NCBI GenBank assembly: GCA_021786915.1 | Contig: JAJYMP010000668.1 | Span: 1-19,895, forward strand | Direction of reading: 5' to 3' | Source: Chloroflexota bacterium | GTDB lineage: Bacteria > Chloroflexota > Limnocylindria > Limnocylindrales > CSP1-4 | DNA: 19,895 nt | In this document: positions 1-8,515 of the stretch, one piece after another | Layout of the letters: each line of letters starts with the position of its first letter | How positions within the stretch are numbered: the first letter of the stretch is position 1 | Notes under the pieces: generated by a model | The model's database searches: none | Told to the model about the DNA's origin: nothing | What the model saw: only the letters and a program-made list of their open reading frames with translations | Translations under genes and position numbers: made by a program

Positions 1-22
1 GACGGGCCGGAGGAGGGCCCCC

Positions 23-724
23 ATGCCTAGCAGGGTCGTCCTCATCGGCTGCGGCGGCATCGGCAGCCAGCTCGCGGGGCCGCTCACGCGGTACCTCGCG
101 AGCCGCCAGCCGCCGCACCCGCTCCTCGTCCTCGTCGACGGCGACGCCTTCGAGGCGGGGAACCTGTCCCGGCAGGCCTGCGCGGTCGGCGACATGGGCG
201 TGAACAAGGCCGAGGCCTTGGCCCGGGTCGCCCGATCGGTCGGACTGGCGGCCCAAGTCGTGCCGGAGTTCGTCACCTGCGCCAACGTCGGGCACGTCGT
301 GCGGGAGGGGGACGTCGTCCTCCTCGCGGTCGACAACCACCCGGCGCGGGCGCTGGTCGACCGGCGCGTCGCGGCCCTCTCGGACGCGACGCTCATCAGC
401 GGCGGCAACGACGAGACGGACGGCAACGTCCAGCTCGTCCGCCGCCGCGACGGGTACTCGGTGGACGGCCACCTCGTCGAGATCCACCCGGAGATCGGCG
501 AGGCGGACGGCGACCCGGGGCCCGGGGCGGACGGCTGCCTCGCCCGCCTGGACGGGCGGCCCCAGCTCCTGGCCACGAACCTCATGGTCGCGAGCGCGAT
601 GCTCAGCTGCCTCTGGCAGCTCCTCGAGACCGGCAGCGTCCCCTACAGCGAGGTCTTCCTCGACACGGCCCGGTGCGCGATGCGATCGCGCTCCCGGCTC
701 CGCGTCCCGGAGGGCGCGCAGTAG
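23..724 (+). CDS. ThiF/E1-like adenylyltransferase, PRTRC type
   Basis: This 233-residue protein is a single E1-like (ThiF/MoeB) adenylating domain. The dinucleotide-binding loop GCGGIG is at residues 9-14. D39 and D41, N47, R50-Q51 and K62 match the ATP-contact residues of the family, and D104-N105 matches the catalytic aspartate region. C172 lies in a segment (CLARLDGRPQLL) like the Cys region of PRTRC-cassette ThiF proteins. E1-like enzymes adenylate the C-terminus of a small ubiquitin-like or sulfur-carrier partner; no such partner is visible here, but genes upstream of base 1 are unseen. The start is well supported by GGAGGAGG at 9-16, six bases before the ATG. It reads in the same direction as the ATPase and recombinase. 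The PRTRC assignment is by remembered family pattern and is moderate; the ThiF fold is firm. Confidence 0.85.
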   Translation: MPSRVVLIGCGGIGSQLAGPLTRYLASRQPPHPLLVLVDGDAFEAGNLSRQACAVGDMGVNKAEALARVARSVGLAAQVVPEFVTCANVGHVVREGDVVLLAVDNHPARALVDRRVAALSDATLISGGNDETDGNVQLVRRRDGYSVDGHLVEIHPEIGEADGDPGPGADGCLARLDGRPQLLATNLMVASAMLSCLWQLLETGSVPYSEVFLDTARCAMRSRSRLRVPEGAQ

Positions 725-752
725 GGGTGTGGTCCCAGTAGGTGCACACATC

Positions 753-784
753 GGCCGGGGAGGCGCCAGCGGCGCTCTCCGGCC
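753..784 (+). other. GC-rich stem-loop between the ThiF and ATPase genes
   Basis: The segment folds as GGCCGG-GGAG-GCGCC, loop AGC, GGCGC-TCTCC-GGCC with small bulges. No T-run follows, so it is not a canonical rho-independent terminator. It may set relative expression of the two flanking genes, or be chance pairing in very GC-rich DNA. Confidence 0.3.
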
Positions 785-803
785 GCACCATCCACACGAC
801 TAG

Positions 804-2024
804 GTGCGAGCCGTCATGACCGGTACCTCCCTCGCCCGACAGCCGAATCCGCTGCCCAACCCGTTCCGGCCAGGCAACGGCGTGCCGCCGCCGTACCTCT
901 CGGGGCGCGATGCCCTGCTTGCCGATGTCGAGGACTGGCTGCTCGAGGACCCGCCCCTGCACGCCAACTGGACGCTGACTGGCCTCCGCGGCACCGGCAA
1001 GACGGTCCTCCTGGGCGAGATCGTCCAGCGCGCGGAGCGCTCCGGGTGGCTCACGCTGGAGCGCGAGCTTAGCGACCGGCACCGCGACGACGCGCGGCTG
1101 GCCGAGGCGATCGACGCCGACTGCCGCGCGCTCGAGGGCCGCGCCGACGCCCTCGCCGGCGTCGGCCAGGCGCTCGGGCGGGGCGCGCGCTTCCTGCGAC
1201 CGCGCCGCGTCACCGTGGGCGGGGTCAGCGTCGAGCCGTCGTACGAGGCCAGCGACCAGGCGCCCGCGGACACCCTGGCCGCGGCGCTCTCCTCGCTCGC
1301 CGGCGCCATCGAGCGCAGCGATCGCCGCGGCGCCATCCTGCTCCTCGACGAGGCGCACCTGCTCGCCGACGACCGCCAGCGCGAGCGCTACCCGCTCTCG
1401 GCGCTGCTCGCCGCCTTGGGCCGGACGCAGCGCCGGGGGCCGCGCGTCCGCGTCGTGCTGAGCGGCCTGCCGACGCTGAGCCTCAACCTCAAGCGTGCGC
1501 GCACGTACTCGGAGCGAATGTTCCGGCACGTCGTCGTCGGCAACCTCCCCCCGGATGCGGCCGCCGACGCCCTCGCCGTCCCGCTCACGGGCGGCGGCCG
1601 CACCTTCTCGCGCGGCCTCATCGAGCACATCGTGGCGCAGACGGCGGGCTACCCGTACTTCCTCCAGTTCGCGGGGGCGTTCGCCTGCAGCCGGGTCGGC
1701 CTCCCCCACCTCGAGCTGTCCGACTTCGAGCGCGTCGAGGCGGCGCTGCTCCACGAGCTCGACCTCGCCTTCTTCGAAGACCGGTTCGAGGGGGCGGCGC
1801 CGACCGAGCAGGCGCTGCTCCTCGCGATGGCCCGCGCGGGCGGGCGGGCCACCCTCGCGCGCGTCGCCGGCGAGGCCGGCGTGGGCGTCAACGCGGCCGT
1901 CGGCCTGCGCAGGCTGATCGACAAGGGGCTCGTGTACCGGCCGACGCGCGCGACGTACGACTTCGCCCTGCCGCTGTTCGCGGGTTACCTCGCGCGCCGC
2001 GCAGCGCTAACAGGCTTATCGTGA
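804..2024 (+). CDS. AAA ATPase with C-terminal winged-helix-like region (Orc1/Cdc6-like fold)
   Basis: A 406-residue P-loop ATPase. Walker A is GLRGTGKT at residues 60-67, and Walker B is ILLLDEAH with D182-E183. A sensor-type segment (VVLSGLP) follows. The C-terminal part (about 335-400) resembles a winged helix: an alanine-rich helix pair, then LRRLIDKGLVYRP. This layout is that of bacterial AAA_16/Orc1-like ATPases common on mobile elements, which use ATP to remodel nucleoprotein or protein complexes; the substrate is unknown. The start is uncertain. GTG at 804 opens the longest frame, ATG at 816 is four codons in, and neither has a strong ribosome site. It lies between the ThiF-like and recombinase genes and could help the element's replication, maintenance or defence. 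The stop codon sits in the spacer of a palindrome at 2015-2034. Confidence 0.85.
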   Translation: MRAVMTGTSLARQPNPLPNPFRPGNGVPPPYLSGRDALLADVEDWLLEDPPLHANWTLTGLRGTGKTVLLGEIVQRAERSGWLTLERELSDRHRDDARLAEAIDADCRALEGRADALAGVGQALGRGARFLRPRRVTVGGVSVEPSYEASDQAPADTLAAALSSLAGAIERSDRRGAILLLDEAHLLADDRQRERYPLSALLAALGRTQRRGPRVRVVLSGLPTLSLNLKRARTYSERMFRHVVVGNLPPDAAADALAVPLTGGGRTFSRGLIEHIVAQTAGYPYFLQFAGAFACSRVGLPHLELSDFERVEAALLHELDLAFFEDRFEGAAPTEQALLLAMARAGGRATLARVAGEAGVGVNAAVGLRRLIDKGLVYRPTRATYDFALPLFAGYLARRAALTGLS

Positions 2025-2034
2025 CCGCGATAAG
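2015..2034. promoter_or_regulatory. Perfect 7-bp inverted repeat over the ATPase stop codon
   Basis: CTTATCG (2015-2021), six-base spacer, CGATAAG (2028-2034). The arms are AT-richer than the surroundings and the symmetry is perfect. The ATPase stop TGA (2022-2024) falls in the spacer. No T-run follows, so a protein-binding operator for the downstream recombinase is at least as likely as a terminator. Confidence 0.45.
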
Positions 2035-2257
2035 ACCGGCGCGCCGCCGGCGCGCGGCTCGCTCCGCCTCGACGCCGGCGGACGCGGCGGGACGGCCGGC
2101 GCCCTCCCTGGGACATGGGGGCCCGGCGGTGCGTCGCGCCGGCCGCGCGCGCCGGCCCAGTGCTCCGGACCGCCCCCGACCGTGCCGCTGCCGCCTGTGT
2201 GTCGCTCTCGCCAACGCGGTCGAGTCCGCCGCCCGGGGCCGCCCCGCCCCGGAGCGG

Positions 2258-2263
2258 TAGACT
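2258..2263 (+). promoter_or_regulatory. Possible -10 element for the recombinase gene
   Basis: TAGACT fits the TANNNT pattern of primary sigma -10 boxes and lies 37 bases before the recombinase ATG. No convincing -35 is seen. The 276-base gap between the ATPase and recombinase genes otherwise shows only GC-rich sequence and the palindrome at its left edge. Confidence 0.25.
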
Positions 2264-2300
2264 GGCGGCCCTGCGAGGTCACGGGAGTGTTGACGCTGCC

Positions 2301-3834
<1,534 letters not shown>

Positions 3835-4383
3835 ACCGCAATGCCCGTGTAGGGCTGGGAGATGATACCGCATGGCCGACGGCCGGCCGAATCGCGGACG
3901 GAGGCTGGCATGGCAGACCATGGAATCCACGGGACGCGGTCCAATGTTGGCCTGGGAGGCCGCGGATCGACGTGGAGAGCCGGCCGAGGCGGCGGAATCA
4001 GGCCGATTCGTCGCCTGCAGGGCCACGAATCGACGGCCGCTCCCGGAATCCATGGCATGACAGGCCAATCACGGCCTCGGTGTGGTCATCGGCCGACGCG
4101 CATCGCGGAATGTCTGGGCCCGGACAGCATTCGAGCCCACCGCGGGTGACGGTAGGCTCGACTGCTTCTCCCCGATGGAGCGGGCGCCAACCCCCCGGCG
4201 CCTCACGGATCATCTCCCGCCCCCCGGCGGGTGCGCTCAGCCTACCCCGCCGCCGACGGTTCGAATATGGACGAATGTCGCACCCGCGAATGTATTTTCG
4301 TCCACAGCGCCTGCCGGCCGATGCGAGGCGGGCTGGCAGTCCGGCGAGCGTTCGCCCGGCAACGTCGCGCCGCGGCGCGGAGG
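3835..4383. other. Gene-free stretch with clustered GAATC/GATTC words and hairpins
   Basis: No convincing gene is present in 549 bases; short frames here lack coding character and a ribosome site. Six GA(A/T)TC words occur between 3889 and 4050 (3889, 3923, 3995, 4005, 4027, 4046), including an inverted pair CGATTCG (4004-4010)/CGAATCG (4026-4032). A nested hairpin lies at 4132-4160: CGAGCC with GGCTCG, enclosing CACC-GCG-GGTG. A long-loop hairpin at 4268-4304 pairs TGGACGAA with TTCGTCCA. The tRNA promoter should occupy its left edge. The rest may hold an unknown structured RNA or be a decayed spacer. Confidence 0.4.
3862..3867 (-). promoter_or_regulatory. Candidate -10 box for tRNA-Pro
   Basis: On the minus strand the bases read TATCAT, five of six matching TATAAT, 27 bases before the tRNA 5' end. 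No clear -35 hexamer is seen at the expected spacing. Confidence 0.35.
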
Positions 4384-5748
4384 CTAGTAGGCCTCGAGGT
4401 AGCGGTCGATCTCCCAGCCGGTGACCTGCGTCCGGTACTCGTCCCACTCCGCGCGCTTCGCGGCGACGTAGTGCGTGAGCACGTGGTCGCCGAGCGCCTC
4501 GCCGATCACCGGGTCGCTCTCGAGTTCGTCGATCGCCTCGCCCAGCGTACCGGGCAGTTCGCGGATGCCCTTCTCCGCGATCCGCGAGGCGTCCATCTCG
4601 AACAGCGACTCCTCGATCGGCTCGGAGATCTCCAGCCCCCGCTCCACGCCGTCGAGCCCGGCCGCGATCATCGCCGCGAACGCGAGGTACGTGTTCGAGG
4701 ACGGGTCGGGACAGCGCACCTCGGCCCGCGTGCCCTCGATGGACTTGCCGGGCGAGATCATCGGCACGCGGATGAGCGCTGAGCGGTTGGTGCGGCCCCA
4801 GGTGATGTACGTCGGCGCCTCGTACCCAGGGACGAGCCGCTTGTAGGAGTTCACGAGCGGCGCCAGGATGGCGGACATGCCGCGGGCGTGCGCGAGGATC
4901 CCCGCCATGTACGACTTCGCGAGGTCCGACAGGCCGTAGGGCGCCGACGGATCGGCGAAGGCGTTGCGGCCCTCCTCGATCGAGTACAGGCTCTGGTGCG
5001 TGTGCATGCCCGAGCCGTTGATGCCGTGGATCGGCTTGGGCATGAACGTCGCGTACAGGCCGTGCTGCTGGGCGATCGCCTTGAGCGCGAACTTGAAGGT
5101 CACCGCGTTGTCGGCGGTCTTGAGCGCGTCGGCGTACTCGAAGTCGATCTCGTGCTGGCCGGCCGCGACCTCGTGGTGGGCGGCCTCGACCCGGATGCCG
5201 AAGGCCTCGAGCGCGTCGACCATGTCCTGGCGGACCTCCTGTGCGAGGTCGGTCGAGTAGTCGAAGTAGCCGGCCTGGTCGTGGGGCAGGGGCTGGATCG
5301 AGCCGTCCTCGCCGCGTCGAAGGAGGAAGAACTCGAGCTCGGGGCCGGTGTTCACGATGTACCCCATCGCTCGCGCCCGCTCCACCTGCCGGCGCAGGAC
5401 GTAGCGCGGGTCGCCGGCGAAGTGCTCGCCGCGGGGCGTGTGGACGTCGCAGATCACGCGGGCGGTGCCGCGGGGCCCCGAACCCGGCTGCCACGGGATC
5501 TCGTTGAACGTGGCCATGTCGGGCGCGAGGTACTGGTCCGATTCCGCGATGCGCGTGAAGCCCTCGACCGAGCTGCCGTCGAACCAGGTCCCGTGGAGGA
5601 CCGCGTCCTCGAGCCTGCCGATCGGGATCGTGACCGCCTTGACGAGGCCGAGGATGTCGCTGAACTGGAGCTGGACGAAGCGGATGCCGCGCGCCTGAGC
5701 CGCCTCGATCTGCGCCTTGGGGTCGAGTCCGTCCATCCCGTTCGTCAC
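4384..5748 (-). CDS. glnA: Glutamine synthetase, type I
   Basis: A 454-residue ammonia-assimilating enzyme that joins glutamate and ammonia using ATP; it acts in the cytoplasm, normally as a dodecamer. The N-terminal signature DGSSVEGF starts at D57. The ATP-site signature KPIHGINGSGMHTHQS and the substrate-site block NSYKRLVPGYEAPTYITWG are intact. The C-terminus lacks the adenylylation-site motif around the conserved Tyr of the beta type, so this is an alpha-like enzyme, expected to be controlled by feedback rather than adenylylation. The GTG start at 5748 is preferred over the ATG at 5736 because GGGAGG (5763-5758) lies nine bases upstream of the GTG. A GAGTCTAGA word at 5816-5824 may mark its promoter. 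It lies downstream of ResB on the same strand with a 170-base gap, so separate transcription is likely. Confidence 0.96.
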   Translation of the reverse strand: MTNGMDGLDPKAQIEAAQARGIRFVQLQFSDILGLVKAVTIPIGRLEDAVLHGTWFDGSSVEGFTRIAESDQYLAPDMATFNEIPWQPGSGPRGTARVICDVHTPRGEHFAGDPRYVLRRQVERARAMGYIVNTGPELEFFLLRRGEDGSIQPLPHDQAGYFDYSTDLAQEVRQDMVDALEAFGIRVEAAHHEVAAGQHEIDFEYADALKTADNAVTFKFALKAIAQQHGLYATFMPKPIHGINGSGMHTHQSLYSIEEGRNAFADPSAPYGLSDLAKSYMAGILAHARGMSAILAPLVNSYKRLVPGYEAPTYITWGRTNRSALIRVPMISPGKSIEGTRAEVRCPDPSSNTYLAFAAMIAAGLDGVERGLEISEPIEESLFEMDASRIAEKGIRELPGTLGEAIDELESDPVIGEALGDHVLTHYVAAKRAEWDEYRTQVTGWEIDRYLEAY

Positions 5749-5815
5749 GCCGAGGAGCCTCCCTGGCCAGTCGCATCCCGGTGGCCGATGGCCCCGCCGG
5801 CCGCGTGCTTGCTCG

Positions 5816-5824
5816 GAGTCTAGA
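5816..5824 (-). promoter_or_regulatory. Candidate glnA promoter or operator word
   Basis: The minus strand reads TCTAGACTC, containing a TANNNT -10 candidate (TAGACT) about 68 bases before the glnA start. The same nine bases occur upstream of the VKOR gene at 13316-13324. No -35 match was seen, so this may be an extended promoter element or a regulator site. Confidence 0.3.
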
Positions 5825-5918
5825 CCGTCCTCAGCCGGCAGACGCGTGGAGTGCGGTTGCGAATGGGGAATGGCCGGGTGACCAGTTCGCGACGTCCGAG
5901 GGCGACGACCGGGCGGGC

Positions 5919-7541
5919 TCAGGCCGGCGGCTCGGCGGGGCTGCGGGCGGCCACCAGGTCGCCGAGGAACCGCCCGAACTCCCGTCCCACGTCGACGTAC
6001 CGGTCGGCCTTCACGACCAGCGCCAGTCGCCCGTCGGCCCCCAGCCGGCCCCAGATCCGCCGCCGCGGCATCCAGAACGTGATCAGCAGGCCCACGATCA
6101 GGAAGCCGAACGCCGCCCACGCGAGGTCGGCCCCGGGGTCCTTCTTCGCGATCAGCAGGGTGTACTGCGAGACGCCCGTGAACTCGACCGAGAAGTCGGT
6201 GCCGACCGCCACGCCGGACTCGCCCTGCGCCAGGGCCAGCGGGCCCAGACCCACTGCGGACGTGGAGCCGTCGTTGTTGACGACGCCCCGGAACGGCACG
6301 ATGAGCAGGATCCCGGTGCCGCTGCCGTCCTTCTGGAGGACCATCTGGAGCGCCACGTCGCGGCCGGGCACGGCGAACTGGGCGAAGGGCAGGCCCGCAG
6401 CCTGGTCGGTCATCGGCACGGCGCCGGTCCACAGCGGCTGGCCCGAGGCGTCGCGGACGATGATGACGGGCGCTGGGCCGAAGCCGTTCTGGTGGAACGT
6501 GTAGCCCGCCGCCGTGAGGGGGTCGTTCACGCGGATCACCTTGTCGGCAATCTGCTTGCCGTTCTGGAACACGGCGAGGTGGGTCGTGTAGTCGGTGGGG
6601 TGCCCGGTGTCGAGCCCGGGCGCGGAGAAGCCGAGGTTCTTGACCAGCAGCAGGCCCGGGGTGCCGATGGGCTGGACGGTCAGCGAATCGCCGTTGGCGA
6701 CGACCATCGGCTGCTCATCGCCGAGCGCGCTCGTCGCCGCGGCGGCCAGCAGGAACAGCACGAGGCCGGTGTGCGTGAGCAGTGTCGCCATCTTCACCCA
6801 CCGGTTCCGGTCGCCGTAGAGGTAGGTGACGCCGTCGACCTCCGTCTGGCGGACGGCGTACCGGTGCCGGCGCAGCGTCTGCGCCACGGCGGCCGCGTCC
6901 ACGCCCCCGAGCGACGCGCGGTCCGGCAGGCGCTGGTCGAAGAACGGCTCGGGCTGGACGACCCGGATGTCGGCGCTGGCGCGCCACAGGCGCGGTGTGC
7001 GGTCGATGGTGCAGGCGACGATCGAGAGGATCAGCACCACGAGCCCCACGCTGAACCAGGTCGAGGTGAACACGTGGAACAGCTGGAGGCGCTCCAGCAG
7101 GTTCACGACGCCCACGCCCAGCACCGGGTCGTACTGCGTGTGGAGCTTGCCCATCTCGTTGGCGTAGTCGGTCGCCGAGCGGAACGCGAAGCTGGGCAGC
7201 TGCTTGAGCGTCATGCCCACGACCGCGAACAGCGCGAGCACGACGATCTGGAGGACCGCGAAGTCGACTGAGGTGAGCAGCCCCCAGACCGCGTTCCCCA
7301 GGCGGGACGGGAGCCCGGCGATCGGGCGGGCGGCGGGACGGCGGGCGGCGAGCGTGGCGATGAGCGTGCTCCTAGCGGACCCGGGCCCCGGTCGCTGCGA
7401 CCTCCGCTGCCGCGCTCGCAGCGCGGAGGACGACGCGCGGCGCGCTCGAGTCGGCGCGCGTGACGCTCGAGGCGGCGCGACGGGCGTGCGCTGCGGGGCC
7501 GACGGGGCAGATCGGGTGGCGCGGGGACGGGCGCTGCTCAC
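5919..7541 (-). CDS. resB: ResB-family cytochrome c biogenesis protein
   Basis: A 540-residue membrane protein of the ResB/Ccs1 family, half of the System II machinery that moves haem across the membrane and attaches it to apocytochrome c. The family layout is visible: membrane segments near 94-113, 158-178 (ending in VACTIDRTPRLWR), 250-272 (with H257 in LLTHTG) and 469-491. A large extracytoplasmic domain lies between the third and fourth segments. The N-terminal 75 residues are Arg/Ala/Pro-rich and unusual. The frame opens with a GTG at 7541 that has no good ribosome site, but I see no better in-frame start before the first membrane segment. The partner ResC/CcsA gene is not adjacent. Lrp lies upstream and glnA downstream on the same strand. 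Confidence 0.88.
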   Translation of the reverse strand: MSSARPRATRSAPSAPQRTPVAPPRASRAPTRARRASSSALRARQRRSQRPGPGSARSTLIATLAARRPAARPIAGLPSRLGNAVWGLLTSVDFAVLQIVVLALFAVVGMTLKQLPSFAFRSATDYANEMGKLHTQYDPVLGVGVVNLLERLQLFHVFTSTWFSVGLVVLILSIVACTIDRTPRLWRASADIRVVQPEPFFDQRLPDRASLGGVDAAAVAQTLRRHRYAVRQTEVDGVTYLYGDRNRWVKMATLLTHTGLVLFLLAAAATSALGDEQPMVVANGDSLTVQPIGTPGLLLVKNLGFSAPGLDTGHPTDYTTHLAVFQNGKQIADKVIRVNDPLTAAGYTFHQNGFGPAPVIIVRDASGQPLWTGAVPMTDQAAGLPFAQFAVPGRDVALQMVLQKDGSGTGILLIVPFRGVVNNDGSTSAVGLGPLALAQGESGVAVGTDFSVEFTGVSQYTLLIAKKDPGADLAWAAFGFLIVGLLITFWMPRRRIWGRLGADGRLALVVKADRYVDVGREFGRFLGDLVAARSPAEPPA

Positions 7542-7551
7542 TCACCAGCCG

Positions 7552-7557
7552 ATGCTA
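7552..7557 (-). promoter_or_regulatory. Possible -10 box for resB
   Basis: The minus strand reads TAGCAT ten bases before the GTG start, which would leave almost no leader. The same hexamer precedes the Lrp gene. If it is real, the resB message is nearly leaderless, which would explain the missing ribosome site. Confidence 0.2.
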
Positions 7558-7611
7558 CACCGATGGCGCCTCACGGCCCTCTGTCGAGGCTGGGCGCAGC
7601 ACAGACACGGC

Positions 7612-8094
7612 CTACCGGGTCCCCCACTGGTAGCTCTGCTTGAGCAGCCGCAGGTAGACGAACGTCTCGGTCTCGCGGACGCCCGGGATCTTGCGCAGCT
7701 TGCTCGACAGGAACACGAGCAGCGCGTCGTTGTCCTCCGACACGCACTCGACCAGGATGTCGTACGTCCCGGCGGTGACCACCACGTAGTCGGTCTCGGG
7801 GAACGCCGCGATCTCCTCCGCCACCTCGATCAGCCGGTCCGCCTGGACCTTGACCCCGATCATCGCCATCTGCTGGAAGCCCAGCTTGAGCGGGTCGGTA
7901 ACGCCCACCACCTGGAGGATGCCCTGGCTGATCATCCGCCCGGTCCGCGCACGGACCGCCGCCTCGGAGACGCCGAGGTCGGTCGCAATCTGCGTGAAGG
8001 GCCGGCGACCGTCCTCCTGGAGCTGCTCGATGATGCGCTTGTCGAGACCGGAGACCTCGTGCGCGCGGGCGCTGCGAGTTCGCGCCTCGTTCAT
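7612..8094 (-). CDS. Lrp/AsnC-family transcriptional regulator
   Basis: A 160-residue feast/famine regulator. An N-terminal winged helix-turn-helix covers residues 17-62 (recognition part GVSEAAVRARTGRM), and a RAM ligand-binding and oligomerisation domain covers about 72-150, with VVVTAGTYDILVE typical of the family. Such proteins bind amino acids and regulate metabolism and transport; the ligand cannot be read from sequence. The ATG at 8094 is supported by AAGGAG (8105-8100), five bases upstream, and by alignment of the HTH to the usual distance from the N-terminus. The open frame continues upstream to 8421 but that part is not protein-like. The leader contains a perfect inverted repeat (8121-8141), suggesting self-control, which is common in this family. 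Confidence 0.93.
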   Translation of the reverse strand: MNEARTRSARAHEVSGLDKRIIEQLQEDGRRPFTQIATDLGVSEAAVRARTGRMISQGILQVVGVTDPLKLGFQQMAMIGVKVQADRLIEVAEEIAAFPETDYVVVTAGTYDILVECVSEDNDALLVFLSSKLRKIPGVRETETFVYLRLLKQSYQWGTR

Positions 8095-8120
8095 GCAGGC
8101 TCCTTCGCGCGTGTTGCGGG

Positions 8121-8141
8121 TCGATGCCTCTCCCGCATCGA
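8121..8141. promoter_or_regulatory. Inverted repeat in the Lrp gene leader, possible autoregulatory operator
   Basis: TCGATGC (8121-8127) and GCATCGA (8135-8141) form a perfect 7-bp dyad with a 7-base spacer, 27 bases before the ATG and downstream of the -10 candidate. A dimeric HTH protein could bind it and block transcription; the same bases in RNA would form a hairpin near the ribosome site. Confidence 0.45.
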
Positions 8142-8170
8142 AGGGCCCCGCATGCGTACGGTGGCGGCGG

Positions 8171-8176
8171 ATGCTA
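8171..8176 (-). promoter_or_regulatory. Candidate extended -10 for the Lrp gene
   Basis: The minus strand reads TGCTAGCAT, that is TGN followed by TAGCAT, fitting an extended -10. The predicted start of transcription would leave a leader of about 70 bases containing the inverted repeat. Confidence 0.35.
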
Positions 8177-8435
8177 GCACGGGCAATCCCCTCCGCGGCA
8201 GGGTCCCACAGGGCGGTTCGAGGGGAGCTCGCGGCAGCCTCGCGGAGGCCTCTCACGGGCCTCAGCCGGCGCCACGGCACGGAGAGCGGCACGAGCCGGA
8301 ACACTCCTGCGTGGCCGCGGCGGGGAGTCCCGCAGTCGCGCCGGCGAGTCGCGCCAGACTCACCGGCGCGGCGCTGGTGCGTGGGGCACGCCCCGAACCG
8401 GGGTCTCGGGCGGCGGCGCACGCTCGAGGCCGCCG

Positions 8436-8458
8436 AAAATGAGTCGGCCGCGACTCAT
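8436..8458 (-). terminator. Rho-independent terminator of the LLM gene
   Basis: On the minus strand a perfect 8-bp stem (ATGAGTCG / CGACTCAT) with a 4-base loop is followed at once by a short T-run (TTT, then C). It lies 58 bases past the stop codon of the LLM oxidoreductase gene and is correctly oriented. The T-run is short but stands out in such GC-rich DNA. Confidence 0.65.
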
Positions 8459-8515
8459 CGCCGCACGTGGAGCCGGGCAGAGCCACGGAGAGCCGCACCA
8501 AGTCCGTCGGGCGGC

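Larger units (their letters stand above)
8095..8515. other. Intergenic region upstream of the Lrp-type gene
   Basis: The 421 bases hold no supported gene. From the right they contain the terminator of the LLM gene (8436-8458), about 250 bases with no recognisable feature, then the Lrp -10 candidate (8171-8176) and inverted repeat (8121-8141). I looked for T-box or riboswitch hallmarks ahead of the regulator and did not find them. Confidence 0.5.

Noticed and set aside
603..1754. Long minus-strand open frame opposite the AAA ATPase
   Set aside because: Arg/Ala/Glu-rich composition without motifs, lying antisense to a gene with clear Walker motifs; typical of shadow frames in high-GC DNA.
3872..4060. 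62-codon + strand frame in the tRNA-glnA spacer
   Set aside because: No ribosome site, no family resemblance, and Arg/Gly/Ala content expected by chance; overlaps hairpins and the likely tRNA promoter.
5781..7271. 496-codon + strand frame opposite ResB
   Set aside because: Asp/Arg/His/Gln/Val-rich nonsense typical of the reverse frame of a real gene; ResB on the other strand has membrane segments and family motifs.
8177..8260. Possible T-box or riboswitch ahead of the Lrp gene
   Set aside because: A GGGTCCCAC-like stretch looked vaguely like a T-box segment, but the conserved antiterminator sequence is absent on both strands.
8095..8421. N-terminal extension of the Lrp-type protein
   Set aside because: The frame is open, but the ATG at 8094 has a good ribosome site and the family N-terminus; the extension contains the promoter and operator candidates.
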